Positions 34,291 through 43,739 of a stretch of DNA of 64,000 nt are shown here, in pieces; position 1 is the first letter of the stretch; each line of letters opens with the position of its first letter. The position numbers and the translations under genes are program-made. Under the pieces are notes generated by a model that searched no databases, had not been told where the DNA came from, and worked only from the letters and a program-made list of their open reading frames with translations. This DNA comes from CAZGDB01 sp964524705 (lineage in GTDB: Bacteria; Pseudomonadota; Gammaproteobacteria; Berkiellales; Berkiellaceae), in NCBI GenBank assembly GCA_964524705.1, contig CAZGDB010000004.1, forward strand, positions 5,029 to 69,028, read 5' to 3'.

Positions 34291-35239
34291 GCGCGTAGTT
34301 TCCACTCACCGTGTCTAAGTATTGCTTTACCCCCTCTTCAACGGTCTGAAAAGGAGCCCCATACCCAGCTTGCCTTAACAAGGATAAATCTGCCTGGGTA
34401 AAACTCTGATAATGCCCTACCAAATGCTCTGGAAAAGGAATGTAACTAATCTCCCCTCGTCCAAACCAACGAACCACTGCTTCCGCTAACGCTTTAAAGG
34501 TTGTGCTCGCCCCTGTGCCTACATTAAAGATGCCATAAGGCACAGCATTTTCCCATGCCCACAGATTCACCTTCACTACATCTTCACTATAGACAAAATC
34601 TCGGCGTTGTTCCCCATCTGCGTAACCACCACTGCCTGCAAACAACCGCAAAGCGCCTGTTGCCAAAATCTGTTCCGCAAAATGGTAGACACAGCTGGCC
34701 ATTTTGCCTTTATGGGCTTCACCGGGCCCATACACATTAAAGTAGCGCAAACCAACGACCGGCGCCACAAAATGTGCGTGTTTCTGTCGCACATATTGAT
34801 CAAACTGCCATTTAGAAAAAGCGTACATGTTGCACGGCGCTTCATGTTCCATTTTTTCCACAAAAACCGTGCCATTTCCATAGACTGAGGCACTAGAAGC
34901 ATAAATCAATGGTATTTTTTTCCGTTGGCAATAGGTCAATAAACTTTTACTGTATGCGTAATTATTCCGCATCAAGTACTGTCCATCCCATTCCTGAGTA
35001 TCTGAACATGCGCCTAAATGAAATACGACTTCCACAGTATCGGCAAACTGATCTGATTCTATAACTTTTAGAAAATCTTCCCGATCCCAGTAATCTGCAA
35101 AGTTCAACCCCTGTAAGTTCAGCATCTTTTTGCCGTTTTTCAGATGGTCTACAATCACAATATTCGTATGCCCTTTAGCATTCAACGCGCGCACCAAGGT
35201 GCTTCCAATGAGTCCTGCACCGCCAGTAACTACGATCAT
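34253..35239 (-). CDS. hldD: ADP-L-glycero-D-manno-heptose 6-epimerase
   Basis: Converts ADP-D-glycero- to ADP-L-glycero-manno-heptose, the last step of heptose donor synthesis for the LPS inner core. A short-chain dehydrogenase fold with the NADP-binding VTGGAGLIGSTLV at the N-terminus, HLGACSDT near 70-80 and the active-site YxxxK in MYAFSKWQFDQY. VGLRYFNVYGPGEAHKGKMAS is a family landmark. At 328 residues it is slightly longer than E. coli (310), the extra part being a C-terminal tail that overlaps the next gene. It overlaps hldE by 4 bases, the preceding enzyme of the same pathway. Confidence 0.96.
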   Translation of the reverse strand: MIVVTGGAGLIGSTLVRALNAKGHTNIVIVDHLKNGKKMLNLQGLNFADYWDREDFLKVIESDQFADTVEVVFHLGACSDTQEWDGQYLMRNNYAYSKSLLTYCQRKKIPLIYASSASVYGNGTVFVEKMEHEAPCNMYAFSKWQFDQYVRQKHAHFVAPVVGLRYFNVYGPGEAHKGKMASCVYHFAEQILATGALRLFAGSGGYADGEQRRDFVYSEDVVKVNLWAWENAVPYGIFNVGTGASTTFKALAEAVVRWFGRGEISYIPFPEHLVGHYQSFTQADLSLLRQAGYGAPFQTVEEGVKQYLDTVSGNYAHGKNPAGSIHGT

Positions 35240-36660
35240 ACGGCTACCTCTTGTGAACCTTTTACTGCAATTTTTGAAATCAATTTAGTGCTAGAATATC
35301 CGTCTACAAAAGGCAAAATACATACCTGCCCTCCCCGTGACTCAACAAAGGCTGCCCCAACCACGCTAGCAGGCGTATAATCCCCACCTTTAACGAGAAT
35401 ATCCGGCTCTATATGGGTAATCAATGCCTCTGGCGTATCTTCATCAAAGGCGACCACCTGATCTACACACCGCAACGCTGCCAATAACTCTAAGCGTACT
35501 GCTAACGGCTGTATCGGCCGTGTCGGACCTTTAAGTCTAGCAATAGAAGCATCCGTATTCACGCCGATCACCAATACATCCCCTAGTGCTCGAGCAGCTT
35601 CCAGATACCGGATATGCCCCGGATGTAGCAAATCAAAACATCCATTAGTAAAAACAATTTTTTTACCTTGTGCGTGCTGTGCACGACTCCAAGCTTGCGC
35701 ATCTTTACCGTCCAGTATACGAACCCCTTTACGCTGCACACTGTGCCACTGTAATTCTTGTCGACTCACCGTTGCCGTTCCACGTTTAGCAACCACTAAA
35801 CCTGCAGCTAGATTGGCATATTCCATAGCAGTGGGTAAGGATAAATCAGCAGCAAGACAAGCAGCCAATGTTGCAATCACAGTATCCCCTGCTCCGGTAA
35901 TATCAAAGACTTCCAATGCAGTTGCCAATAAATGTATCCTAGGCGCATTTTTTGTTAATAAGCTCATCCCTTGTGCCCCTTGTGTCACTAAGATTGCTTC
36001 AATATTATGGGCTTCTAAAAAGGCGCTGACTTGTGCTTGCGTTTGCTCCCAATCCTTCACAGGCCCAAACACCAACTCAAACTCTTTTAAGTTAGGCGTC
36101 AATAACGTTGCACCCGCATAATCACTAAAATCGTTAGACTTAGGATCTACAACCACCTTAACTCCTGCATCTCGGGCAACTTGAATCCACTCTAAACAGG
36201 GCATTAAACTGCCTTTACCATAATCTGACAGTACTAGCACTTTATAATCTGACCAGTTAATCGCCAATTCCTGTGCACGTGTTTGTAAGGAAGGATAATG
36301 TTCTTCATGATCTACACGCAGTAGTTGTTGTACACCACCCACTAAACGAAGTTTCACAATAGTCGGTGCTTTGCTCTCTAATAAATGTGTGGTCAAATAC
36401 GGTTGTTCTAATAACGCTTGAAGTTGTGCTCCTGCAGTATCGTTGCCACAATACCCAACCAAAGTAGTTGGGATTTCTAAATGCACCAAGTTTAATGCCA
36501 CATTGGCAGCCCCACCTGCAGCGGAAACTTGTTGTGACACTTTGACCACAGGCACAGGCGCCTCTGGTGACAAGCGCTGTGCATGCCCATACCAATACTG
36601 GTCTAGCATCACATCCCCCATGACCAAGACTTTTCCTGCGTGCTTCAGATCTAACATCAT
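35236..36660 (-). CDS. hldE: Bifunctional heptose kinase/adenylyltransferase HldE
   Basis: Two steps of ADP-heptose synthesis in one chain. The N-terminal ribokinase-like domain (1-315) phosphorylates heptose 7-phosphate: VMGDVMLDQYWYG, SAAGGAANVALNL and the kinase signature DITGAGDTVIATLA with the catalytic Asp. The C-terminal nucleotidyltransferase domain (about 335-474) has TNGCFDLLHPGHIRYL with the HxGH site. Its 474 residues match E. coli HldE (477). Two ATGs (36660, 36657) are possible starts. Overlap of 4 bases with hldD indicates coupled expression. Confidence 0.96.
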   Translation of the reverse strand: MMLDLKHAGKVLVMGDVMLDQYWYGHAQRLSPEAPVPVVKVSQQVSAAGGAANVALNLVHLEIPTTLVGYCGNDTAGAQLQALLEQPYLTTHLLESKAPTIVKLRLVGGVQQLLRVDHEEHYPSLQTRAQELAINWSDYKVLVLSDYGKGSLMPCLEWIQVARDAGVKVVVDPKSNDFSDYAGATLLTPNLKEFELVFGPVKDWEQTQAQVSAFLEAHNIEAILVTQGAQGMSLLTKNAPRIHLLATALEVFDITGAGDTVIATLAACLAADLSLPTAMEYANLAAGLVVAKRGTATVSRQELQWHSVQRKGVRILDGKDAQAWSRAQHAQGKKIVFTNGCFDLLHPGHIRYLEAARALGDVLVIGVNTDASIARLKGPTRPIQPLAVRLELLAALRCVDQVVAFDEDTPEALITHIEPDILVKGGDYTPASVVGAAFVESRGGQVCILPFVDGYSSTKLISKIAVKGSQEVAV

Positions 36661-36725
36661 GTAATTTGCCTAACTATTTTTATGCTATCGCCCAAAAGTG
36701 TTTTGATTGTACAACAAGGTGTTCC

Positions 36726-37553
36726 CTAACTTAAATATTGATCTACACCTTGCGCAGCCTTTAACACAGGTTCTTCCAATCTTTTTAAAAAACGTTGGTG
36801 ATTTTCTTCTGCAGATGCACGGCTTTGTAGAGGATGCCAGAGATGAATAACAAAGCTATAAAACTGACCATTTTTTCGGTAAATATGCTGACGTTGTAAA
36901 CGTACGACAAAATCAGAGTCCTCATAGCCCCATCCTATAAAGGCTTCTTCAAAACCATTCACTGCAATGGCATCTTTTTTAAAGACTGCTAAGTTACAGG
37001 TTTTAGCGCCACGCCAACGCCAAGGAGAGAGATACCGTATCCAGCCTAAAGGAAGATGTAACAAGGGAAAGAGTTTATTACAGCCCCCTTGAAAAAACAC
37101 TTTCATCCAGTCCCACATCCCATATTGATAGACGGGTAAATAGGGTTCTTGTAACACCGTATCGGTAAAGTTTTGTTCTAAGAGGACGCGATTACCTGTT
37201 ACAAACCACCCCGGATGAGCCAAGGCACGATGGTGTGCAATAAAATGTTCTTCTAAAATACAATCCCCATCAATAAAAATCAGATATTCTCCTGTAGCCG
37301 CAGCAATTGCACGATTACGAATCATTGCTGCTCTAAAACCTACATCTTCGTGCCAAACATGTACTACAGGAATTGTAGTCTTATGTTGCCAATCCCTAAT
37401 AACAGTACGCGTATCTTCTGCTGAACCATCATCGGCAATGACAATTTCATCCGGTAAGGAAGTTTGTGCAGTTGCAGATCTTAAAACTGCATCTAAGGCT
37501 TCTGGCCAGTTATAAGTGGTGATGATAAGGGAAACACGGAAGTTGGGCTGCAT
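36726..37553 (-). CDS. Family 2 glycosyltransferase (surface polysaccharide)
   Basis: About 275 residues from the ATG at 37553 (MQPNFRVSLIITTYNWPEAL), chosen because AAGGA lies 7 bases upstream; open frame further up only overlaps the ligase gene. GT-A fold: IVIADDGSAEDT near 38-49, VWHEDVGFRAAMIRNRAI, and the metal-binding FIDGDCIL (DxD). The C-terminal part has the galactosyltransferase-like FIGWGYEDSDFVVRL, in which Glu-Asp acts in catalysis. The product is probably an LPS core or O-chain sugar; the donor is not determined. The start overlaps the ligase gene by 61 bases. Confidence 0.85.
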   Translation of the reverse strand: MQPNFRVSLIITTYNWPEALDAVLRSATAQTSLPDEIVIADDGSAEDTRTVIRDWQHKTTIPVVHVWHEDVGFRAAMIRNRAIAAATGEYLIFIDGDCILEEHFIAHHRALAHPGWFVTGNRVLLEQNFTDTVLQEPYLPVYQYGMWDWMKVFFQGGCNKLFPLLHLPLGWIRYLSPWRWRGAKTCNLAVFKKDAIAVNGFEEAFIGWGYEDSDFVVRLQRQHIYRKNGQFYSFVIHLWHPLQSRASAEENHQRFLKRLEEPVLKAAQGVDQYLS

Positions 37554-38695
37554 AAAGAATCCTTTTGTCCAAACGGGAAGGCTAAACCTAAAAAGAGTAA
37601 AAATGTTGTACCCTCTGTAAAATCCATTAACCAAGAGTTCAGCACACATCCTAAAGCAAAGGCGCTCACCCAGGCTGCAAGATACCAAGATTGTCCAGCA
37701 GTACGTAATAAAAATAAAGTGTATAAAATTGGCGCAGCTAAGCCAAAACTCACCGCCAAATTCAAATATTCATTATGAGGGTTTCTGGTCAACAAGCTAG
37801 GATCTGCATTTTGGGCAAAAGCCGATTCAAATCCAGCGCCCCCTACCCCCCACAAAGGAGAAGTTTGTATCAAGTCCCAGGAATGCTGTACAAAATACCA
37901 ACGTTGTCCTAAAGAAGAACTAAAATCACCCTCTAATACGGCAAGCCATCCATCCCAAACCTGGAGCCAGCGATCCATAAATAAAGACTCTGGATGTAAT
38001 AAAAAAACAGTACTAATCCCCCCCACTAGTAACCCCACAATACGTTGCCATCGGGGAAGTAAGGGATACATACGAACACTTAAAAACAATACAAATAATC
38101 CAGCAACCAAATACCCTGTACGTCCTTTACTAAAAAAGAATATATAAAGTAATAATATCCCTAAGGCGGCTACCTTTTTTACATCAATACGCGTTGCTAA
38201 GGTGTGTGCACCTAATAAAAAAAAGGCACAGGCCATTAAATAATTCGTTTTTAAATAGTTCATAAACACAGCAGCATCGGCATATTTACCCCATTCTGGG
38301 ATCCAACCGATACTTTTAGCCATACCAATCCCCGCCGTAGCTAACATGACTGCAATAAATGCTTTTTCAGCAACAGGACGCACCATACACCCAGCTTGCC
38401 TAAAGGTCAGGATGATCCAAGGCAACAATAATTTATTCCACTTTAAAATATAATCTAAACGTGCTGCGCCTGTGATCTCAAAGTTGAAACCTGTACGCAA
38501 AACTATATACAACCACAATACTGCCAAAATTTTTAAAACAGGATACGCTTCTAAAACTTGACGTTTAGCCTGACTAGAAGTTTGATAACACCATAACAAT
38601 CCTAATACGCTCAGCATGGCTTGTGCCACTGCTGTAGAAACGGGCAAACTCATCGCTAAAGCAATAATACTCCAACCTGCTACTCGATGCTGCAT
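37493..38695 (-). CDS. O-antigen ligase family membrane protein (WaaL-like)
   Basis: A 400-residue inner-membrane protein with about 10-12 hydrophobic segments and the large periplasmic loop typical of the Wzy_C/WaaL family. In that loop, SSLGQRWYFVQHSWDLIQTS and PLWGVGGAGFESAF followed by RNPHNEYLNLAVSFGL contain the conserved Arg and the H-N-E-Y-L motif used by O-antigen ligases and polymerases. It would join an undecaprenyl-linked glycan to the lipid A core on the periplasmic side. Polymerase activity cannot be excluded. It overlaps waaC by 16 bases and the next glycosyltransferase by 61. Confidence 0.85.
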   Translation of the reverse strand: MQHRVAGWSIIALAMSLPVSTAVAQAMLSVLGLLWCYQTSSQAKRQVLEAYPVLKILAVLWLYIVLRTGFNFEITGAARLDYILKWNKLLLPWIILTFRQAGCMVRPVAEKAFIAVMLATAGIGMAKSIGWIPEWGKYADAAVFMNYLKTNYLMACAFFLLGAHTLATRIDVKKVAALGILLLYIFFFSKGRTGYLVAGLFVLFLSVRMYPLLPRWQRIVGLLVGGISTVFLLHPESLFMDRWLQVWDGWLAVLEGDFSSSLGQRWYFVQHSWDLIQTSPLWGVGGAGFESAFAQNADPSLLTRNPHNEYLNLAVSFGLAAPILYTLFLLRTAGQSWYLAAWVSAFALGCVLNSWLMDFTEGTTFLLFLGLAFPFGQKDSLCSPTSVFPLSSPLITGQKP

Positions 38696-39699
38696 AACAA
38701 GGTCTCCAAAGCTTTCATTACTTGATTAGGCATTAAATCTTGTAAACATAATGCGGTGTCCGATTGATAACGACACACTCGTGCTAAACATGGTTGACAT
38801 GCCTTTTGCGTTTGTAAATGGGTTTGATGTAACCCCCGTGTCCCAGTGCGGGTAAAATCAGTGGGTCCAAATAAACTCAATTGGGGCAAACCAATGGCCG
38901 CAGCCAAATGTGCTAGCCCTGTATCCCCTGCAATCGCCGCACGTGCACTATAGAGTGCTTGATATAAAGTATGTAAGGACCCTTTAGGATATAAAGTCAC
39001 ATGCTCAGGTGGTAAATCTTCGACTATCCAGCGTGCGCGTTGTTCTTCTACGGTATTTCCCCAGGTCAAGGCAATAGGATATTCTGCTTGTACTAACAAA
39101 GTTGCCAATCTTTTCCAATAATCTCCGGGCCAGTGTTTAGAAACCCACGTGGTACCATGGAATAAAAAAATAGGCCCTGAACGATTATTTTGGGTATTCA
39201 CCAAAGGCAACCCATAATCAATTTCCCCATCCAGATCTGTAGGATACCCTAAAGTTTGGGCAAACAAATTTTTTACCCGTAATATAGCATGATCCATCGG
39301 CACCACATATTTATGTCTATAACATAAACTAGCCCAACCTTCTCTTGCCGATTTCCAAGATAACCCTGCGCTATTACCCCCGGCCATTAATGTTAAAATA
39401 CCACTTTTAATGAGGCCTTGTGCATCAATGACATAATCATAAGAAGTAGCACGCAATTGTTGCTTTAACGTTGAAAAATAACTTTCCTTCCAAAATGCAG
39501 CTTTATTTTTTTTATAAAATCGTAAATTCACTGGTATGACTTGACGTACAGCAGGATGCAAAGCAGGAACTTCTGCCAAGCTCTGTTCTACGACCCAATC
39601 ACAAACCAAATCTGGAAACTGTGCTCGCGCTGCCTGCAAAGCGGGAAAACTATGAATTAAATCCCCTAAAGAGCTCAACTTGACTAATAAAATCTGCAT
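38680..39699 (-). CDS. waaC: Lipopolysaccharide heptosyltransferase I
   Basis: Adds the first L-glycero-D-manno-heptose to Kdo2-lipid A. About 339 residues from the ATG at 39699 (MQILLVKLSSLGDLIHSFPAL), a perfect family N-terminus; longer versions of the frame run into waaF. GT-B (family 9) features: the catalytic-region SSLGDLIH with Asp13, DAQGLIKSG near 98-106, FHGTTWVSKHWP and the donor-binding IAGDTGLAHLAAAIGLP near 262-278, GPTDFTRTG after it. The waaF stop and waaC start overlap as TGATG. Gene order ilvE-waaF-waaC is the same as in Pseudomonas aeruginosa. Confidence 0.94.
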   Translation of the reverse strand: MQILLVKLSSLGDLIHSFPALQAARAQFPDLVCDWVVEQSLAEVPALHPAVRQVIPVNLRFYKKNKAAFWKESYFSTLKQQLRATSYDYVIDAQGLIKSGILTLMAGGNSAGLSWKSAREGWASLCYRHKYVVPMDHAILRVKNLFAQTLGYPTDLDGEIDYGLPLVNTQNNRSGPIFLFHGTTWVSKHWPGDYWKRLATLLVQAEYPIALTWGNTVEEQRARWIVEDLPPEHVTLYPKGSLHTLYQALYSARAAIAGDTGLAHLAAAIGLPQLSLFGPTDFTRTGTRGLHQTHLQTQKACQPCLARVCRYQSDTALCLQDLMPNQVMKALETLLCSIE

Positions 39700-40673
39700 C
39701 ACACACCTAAAGCCGCTAAGGCGGTGATAACACGGTCTGGCGTCAAATCTTGTAAACAACGATAATGCCCAAACGGACATTCCCGTTTAAAACAAGGACT
39801 ACAGGGTAAACCTACCCGTAAAATTATTGCCTGTTGACTCAACGGTGGCGTATACCCAGGATCTGTTGAACCATAGACTGCTACTATAGGTTTCCCTACC
39901 GCCGCTGCAATATGCATTAACCCTGAATCATTACTCACGACAGCAGTTGCAGCCGCTAGATAATCTACCGCGCCTGCTAATGAGGTTGTCCCTGTTAAAT
40001 CTTTTACAGTTGGAACATGTGATTGTATCGTTTGAGCAATATTTTTTTCTTTTGCAGAGCCTAAAACCCAAACTTGCCAACCCATTTCATCATACTGTTT
40101 AGCTATGTGTGTCCAATAATCAACTGGCCAACGTTTAGAAGGCCCATATTCTGCACCCGGACATAAAGCTAAAACTTTGCCCTCCGCCGGGATCACAGTT
40201 TTAGGACGTAACTGTGGTTCAGGCAATACAGGTAATGTTGCCCCTGGTTCAAAAGCTAATGCAGCATAACGAGAGACTAATAAAGGGTATTTTGATTTTT
40301 CTAAAACCCGATGATCTGTTAATAACCCATAGCGCATTTCTCCACGCCACCCCGTACGTTTTGGGGCTTTAGTAAAAAAAGGGATTAAGGCTGACTTCCA
40401 AGAATTTGGTAAAACAATGATCCAATCCCATTGACCGACCCAAGCCTTCCCGTATGCACGACGTTGAAAGAATTTAAAATCCCCATGCCCCAATTCTATC
40501 GGCAAAACTGCATCCACACCCGGCATCCGTTCTATTAACGCAACCAAGCCTGGCATAGCCAAGGCTGTAATTTTTGCCTCTGGATATTGTTTTTTTAATA
40601 AATGAATTAAAGGATGCGCCATCACACAATCCCCTACCCAGGATGGCATGACGATAGCGATTTTTATTCCCAT
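39699..40673 (-). CDS. waaF: Lipopolysaccharide heptosyltransferase II
   Basis: Adds the second heptose to the LPS inner core. I start at the ATG at 40673 (MGIKIAIVMPSWVGDCVMAHPL, 324 residues), which matches the family N-terminus; the open frame up to 40778 overlaps the zinc-finger gene. Family 9 features: WVGDCVMA with the catalytic Asp, VLPNSWKSALIPF, CPGAEYGPSKRWP and the donor-binding VSNDSGLMHIAAAVGKP, then YGSTDPGYTPPL. It overlaps the zinc-finger gene upstream by 10 bases and waaC downstream by 1 base. Confidence 0.94.
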   Translation of the reverse strand: MGIKIAIVMPSWVGDCVMAHPLIHLLKKQYPEAKITALAMPGLVALIERMPGVDAVLPIELGHGDFKFFQRRAYGKAWVGQWDWIIVLPNSWKSALIPFFTKAPKRTGWRGEMRYGLLTDHRVLEKSKYPLLVSRYAALAFEPGATLPVLPEPQLRPKTVIPAEGKVLALCPGAEYGPSKRWPVDYWTHIAKQYDEMGWQVWVLGSAKEKNIAQTIQSHVPTVKDLTGTTSLAGAVDYLAAATAVVSNDSGLMHIAAAVGKPIVAVYGSTDPGYTPPLSQQAIILRVGLPCSPCFKRECPFGHYRCLQDLTPDRVITALAALGV

Positions 40674-40846
40674 TGATACTGCGTCCCACAATACGGGCAT
40701 TGCACCGTTTGATGCGGTTCTATCGGTAAATACACCCGCGGATGGGCATTCCATAAAATTTGTTCTGGCAATGGGCAAGACAATGGCAGATCTGCAGCTG
40801 TCACCACCCGATGCTGTTCAGCACAAGCTTTAGTAGGTTCTTGCAT
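40664..40846 (-). CDS. Small zinc-finger protein (zf-CHCC type)
   Basis: A 60-residue protein with the CHCC zinc-finger pattern: Cys24 (SCPLPEQ), His35 in the conserved HPRVYLPI block, and the Cys50-x2-Cys53 pair in VQCPYCGTQY. Proteins of this family are widespread in Proteobacteria, and one form is the NDUFS6-like subunit associated with respiratory complex I; free-standing bacterial forms lack a proven function. Its place between ilvE and waaF recurs in other gammaproteobacteria (from memory), which supports it as a real gene despite its size. It overlaps waaF by 10 bases. Confidence 0.8.
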   Translation of the reverse strand: MQEPTKACAEQHRVVTAADLPLSCPLPEQILWNAHPRVYLPIEPHQTVQCPYCGTQYQWE

Positions 40847-40925
40847 CAGTCAGATATCTCTAAATTTAGTCAGCGATACCACAGTATACACGGAGAATCC
40901 TAACGGCAAAAGAGACACAGATATG

Positions 40926-41849
40926 TCAACTTACTAAATGACACCAATGCGCATAAGCTGGTACACGACCATGTACAATCTCAAAATACAGACTTTGCAA
41001 CTTTTGAGTTATCGGACCACGGCCACCATTGCCTATAGGGCGACCATCAACCATCCGAATAGGAGTGATTTCAGCTGCAGTACCGGTAAAAAAGGCTTCA
41101 TCTGCTAAGTACACGTCTTCTCGCGTCAATAAGGCCTCTCTCACAGTCAGACCGAGATCTTTAGCAAGCGTAAAAATAGTTTGACGTGTAATACCATTTA
41201 AACAATGGGTCAGCATCGGCGTATATAAAACACCCGCTTTTACTAAAAAGATATTTTCTCCGCTACCTTCTGCAACATATCCTTCAGGATCTAAGAGTAA
41301 GGCTTCCTCACAATTAGCACGCATGGCTTCACTGAGTGCCAACATAGAATTAATGTAATGCCCGGTTGCTTTCACTTTAGGAAACTGAGATTGAATACTT
41401 AATTTACGTGTTGCAGCAGTGGCCACTTTAATACCTTTTTCCAAACCCTCTTCACCCATATATGCGCCCCAATGCCAGGCTGCAATACTAACATGCATTT
41501 TCAGATTATCTGCGCGAATACCCATGCCTTCGGCTCCATAAAAACCCAAAGGACGTACATAAGCGGTTTTCAATTCATTACGCATTACAACTTCTTTCTG
41601 CGCAGCATTCAAGGCAGCTTCAGTAAAAGGCATCGCCATATTTAAAGCACGTGCAGACTGTATAAATCGATGCGTATGTTCTTCTAAACGAAAGATTGCC
41701 GTACCTCGGTCTGTATCATAGGCACGCAGCCCTTCAAAAATGCCCATCCCATAATGCAAAGAATGTGTTAAAACATGGACCTTAGCCTCCTGCCAAGGCA
41801 CCCACGTTCCATCCATCCATATCCAGCCTTTTTGATCTGACATCGTCAT
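40926..41849 (-). CDS. ilvE: Branched-chain amino acid aminotransferase
   Basis: PLP-dependent (fold type IV) transaminase for Leu, Ile and Val. Family blocks: HYGMGIFEGLRAY near 32-44, the PLP-lysine in FPKVKATGHYINS, EALLLDPEGYVAEGSGENIF near 187-206 with the catalytic-domain Glu, and TGTAAEITPI. The 307 residues equal the usual length. It lies 5 bases after the TpsB gene and 79 bases before the zinc-finger gene on the same strand. Retention of a transaminase does not by itself show that the cell makes branched-chain amino acids; it may serve in their degradation or in pantothenate-linked exchange. Confidence 0.94.
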   Translation of the reverse strand: MTMSDQKGWIWMDGTWVPWQEAKVHVLTHSLHYGMGIFEGLRAYDTDRGTAIFRLEEHTHRFIQSARALNMAMPFTEAALNAAQKEVVMRNELKTAYVRPLGFYGAEGMGIRADNLKMHVSIAAWHWGAYMGEEGLEKGIKVATAATRKLSIQSQFPKVKATGHYINSMLALSEAMRANCEEALLLDPEGYVAEGSGENIFLVKAGVLYTPMLTHCLNGITRQTIFTLAKDLGLTVREALLTREDVYLADEAFFTGTAAEITPIRMVDGRPIGNGGRGPITQKLQSLYFEIVHGRVPAYAHWCHLVS

Positions 41850-41854
41850 TTTTT

Positions 41855-43588
41855 TTAGAGCCTACTTAAAATATTAAAGAAAACACGTGGATGATAGCTA
41901 ACATCATCTCCGATCGTTACCGGGAAGGTTAAAGGTTTAGCAAATTCACAGCTTGCATCAATCTGTGCAAAGAGTTGGGTACGCACCCCAAAAAAAGCAG
42001 AAGCGGCATCACCACCACTGACTTGATTGACCGTATCTAGCACCCAAGTTCGGCCGTGATCTACACCCGCATACAGTTGAGCCCAACTAATCAACGCAGA
42101 GCCGGCATTTTGTGCTAAATCATAACGCCCTTCCCAACGTACTGAAAATCCGCGATCTCCCGTTAATGTTGAACTATCATAAGCAGAGCCATATTGTGCA
42201 CCACCATAACCATATTGTTCAGAAGCCAATAGCCCACGGAGGCCCCAAGCCCCTTGCACCCCGAGCATATAAGACAATTTTTCAGTCCAATAGCGCGTGC
42301 GGTTAATTTCTAAATCTAATTTTGTAAACTCTGCATGCCCACCTTGACGAGAATGTGGAACAGTATCGTCATCTCTAGAAGCTTGAAACCAAGGCATTCC
42401 ACGTGTGACTTTTACCATTACTTGATGGGTCACCATTTCAGGGCTAGTAAAACTCCAATTTCCGGAAGCAAAGACACCTCTAATGTTGTCTTTATACAAC
42501 TTTTGACTTTGAGCAGGATCTAACCTTGTATCGTTCTCACTGTCTAAAAAATACAGCCCCGCAGAAAAATTCAGATTTTTAAAACGACTACGCCACCAAG
42601 GATAAGTAACATCAAATTGTGTTTTCTTACTATAACCACTTAACTTCAGATTCACTAAACTACCACCTGGCTTGCTTCGGGTATGTGACTGGATACCATG
42701 TAATTGCCAGCCTGCATCCCCGACATAGACTCGATAATCAACATCATAATAGACCAACTGTCTAGGGAATGGCATAACCGTACTGGTGTTCACGGATAAG
42801 CGATCTGCTGCCAGCAAACTATTCAATTGAAACCCTGCTTGCATCTGGCGTGGACCCAAAAAAGTTGTACCGCGGTTACTATACCCTGCATATACCATGG
42901 CTGGGGTATGGCGTACATTTAAATTCATATTTGCAGCCCCTACCACCGTAGGAGAAGGTGCTAACACTGATTGTGCAGCCACACCAGGCAAATCATTGAT
43001 TTGTAATAAACTCCGCTCTAATACGGTTACCTGCAAAGGGCGAGACTCTGTAATTAAGTCTGCATACCGTTGCACCTGTACGCTATAGGGGGCATCCTCT
43101 TCTGGTTTTATCATAATCTGTGCAACATAGCCTTCTACAACTTCATAGATCACATTTGCGGCATCTTTATGAATATCCTGTGGGGGCAATACTACTTGCG
43201 TTAAAATATAACCTTCATCTTGATAAAGCTTTTGTAATGCAAAGCCAATCGCTTGTACCTGCTCTAAGGTTACACTCTGATTTAAAAATGGTTTTGCGAT
43301 TTTTTGTAACGCTGCATTAAACGCTACGGCCTGCGTTTTAGCATTTTTCAGCTGCACCCCTTTTAAATAAATCTTCACCTGCGTTAATGCCGGATCCGTA
43401 CTTCCAGCATTCCCAGCTTTAATACTTTCAGTTTGGTCATCTGACTTGTCAGTATGAGCAGACACCTTAGGGATTTGTTGTTCCACACGACTGGGAATTG
43501 CTGAATCCGGAATAGCAGGGGCTGCTATTGCAATCCCCCATCCTAGGGTTAAACAGGCTAGACATCCAACTTTTAATTTTGTACACAC
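41855..43588 (-). CDS. TpsB-type two-partner secretion transporter (ShlB/FhaC family)
   Basis: Outer-membrane beta-barrel that exports a TpsA exoprotein. It is 577 residues, from a GTG start with AGGA 6 bases upstream. Residues 1-23 form a signal peptide. Residues 30-75 are a polar linker, then two POTRA domains (about 75-215): LQKLYQDEGYILTQVVLPPQD and VIYEVVEGYVAQIMI are the characteristic POTRA_2 parts. The rest is the 16-strand barrel, with the conserved GDRGF motif of the loop 6 region near 460 and an aromatic-ended C-terminal strand (VFFNILSRL). No TpsA gene is adjacent, so the partner must lie elsewhere or be absent. It leads directly into ilvE. Confidence 0.85.
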   Translation of the reverse strand: MCTKLKVGCLACLTLGWGIAIAAPAIPDSAIPSRVEQQIPKVSAHTDKSDDQTESIKAGNAGSTDPALTQVKIYLKGVQLKNAKTQAVAFNAALQKIAKPFLNQSVTLEQVQAIGFALQKLYQDEGYILTQVVLPPQDIHKDAANVIYEVVEGYVAQIMIKPEEDAPYSVQVQRYADLITESRPLQVTVLERSLLQINDLPGVAAQSVLAPSPTVVGAANMNLNVRHTPAMVYAGYSNRGTTFLGPRQMQAGFQLNSLLAADRLSVNTSTVMPFPRQLVYYDVDYRVYVGDAGWQLHGIQSHTRSKPGGSLVNLKLSGYSKKTQFDVTYPWWRSRFKNLNFSAGLYFLDSENDTRLDPAQSQKLYKDNIRGVFASGNWSFTSPEMVTHQVMVKVTRGMPWFQASRDDDTVPHSRQGGHAEFTKLDLEINRTRYWTEKLSYMLGVQGAWGLRGLLASEQYGYGGAQYGSAYDSSTLTGDRGFSVRWEGRYDLAQNAGSALISWAQLYAGVDHGRTWVLDTVNQVSGGDAASAFFGVRTQLFAQIDASCEFAKPLTFPVTIGDDVSYHPRVFFNILSRL

Positions 43589-43739
43589 AAAAAGTCCTTT
43601 TTATCTGGTACCACGATTCTGTTCACCTTACTATGCTTATCTCCCAAAGTGAAGATCTTTGAAAATTGCATCCCTTCCTGGGAGCAGCTATCATCCCTCT
43701 CATCTCTTTATATTTTCTCTAACGGTAGGAGTTATTTTT

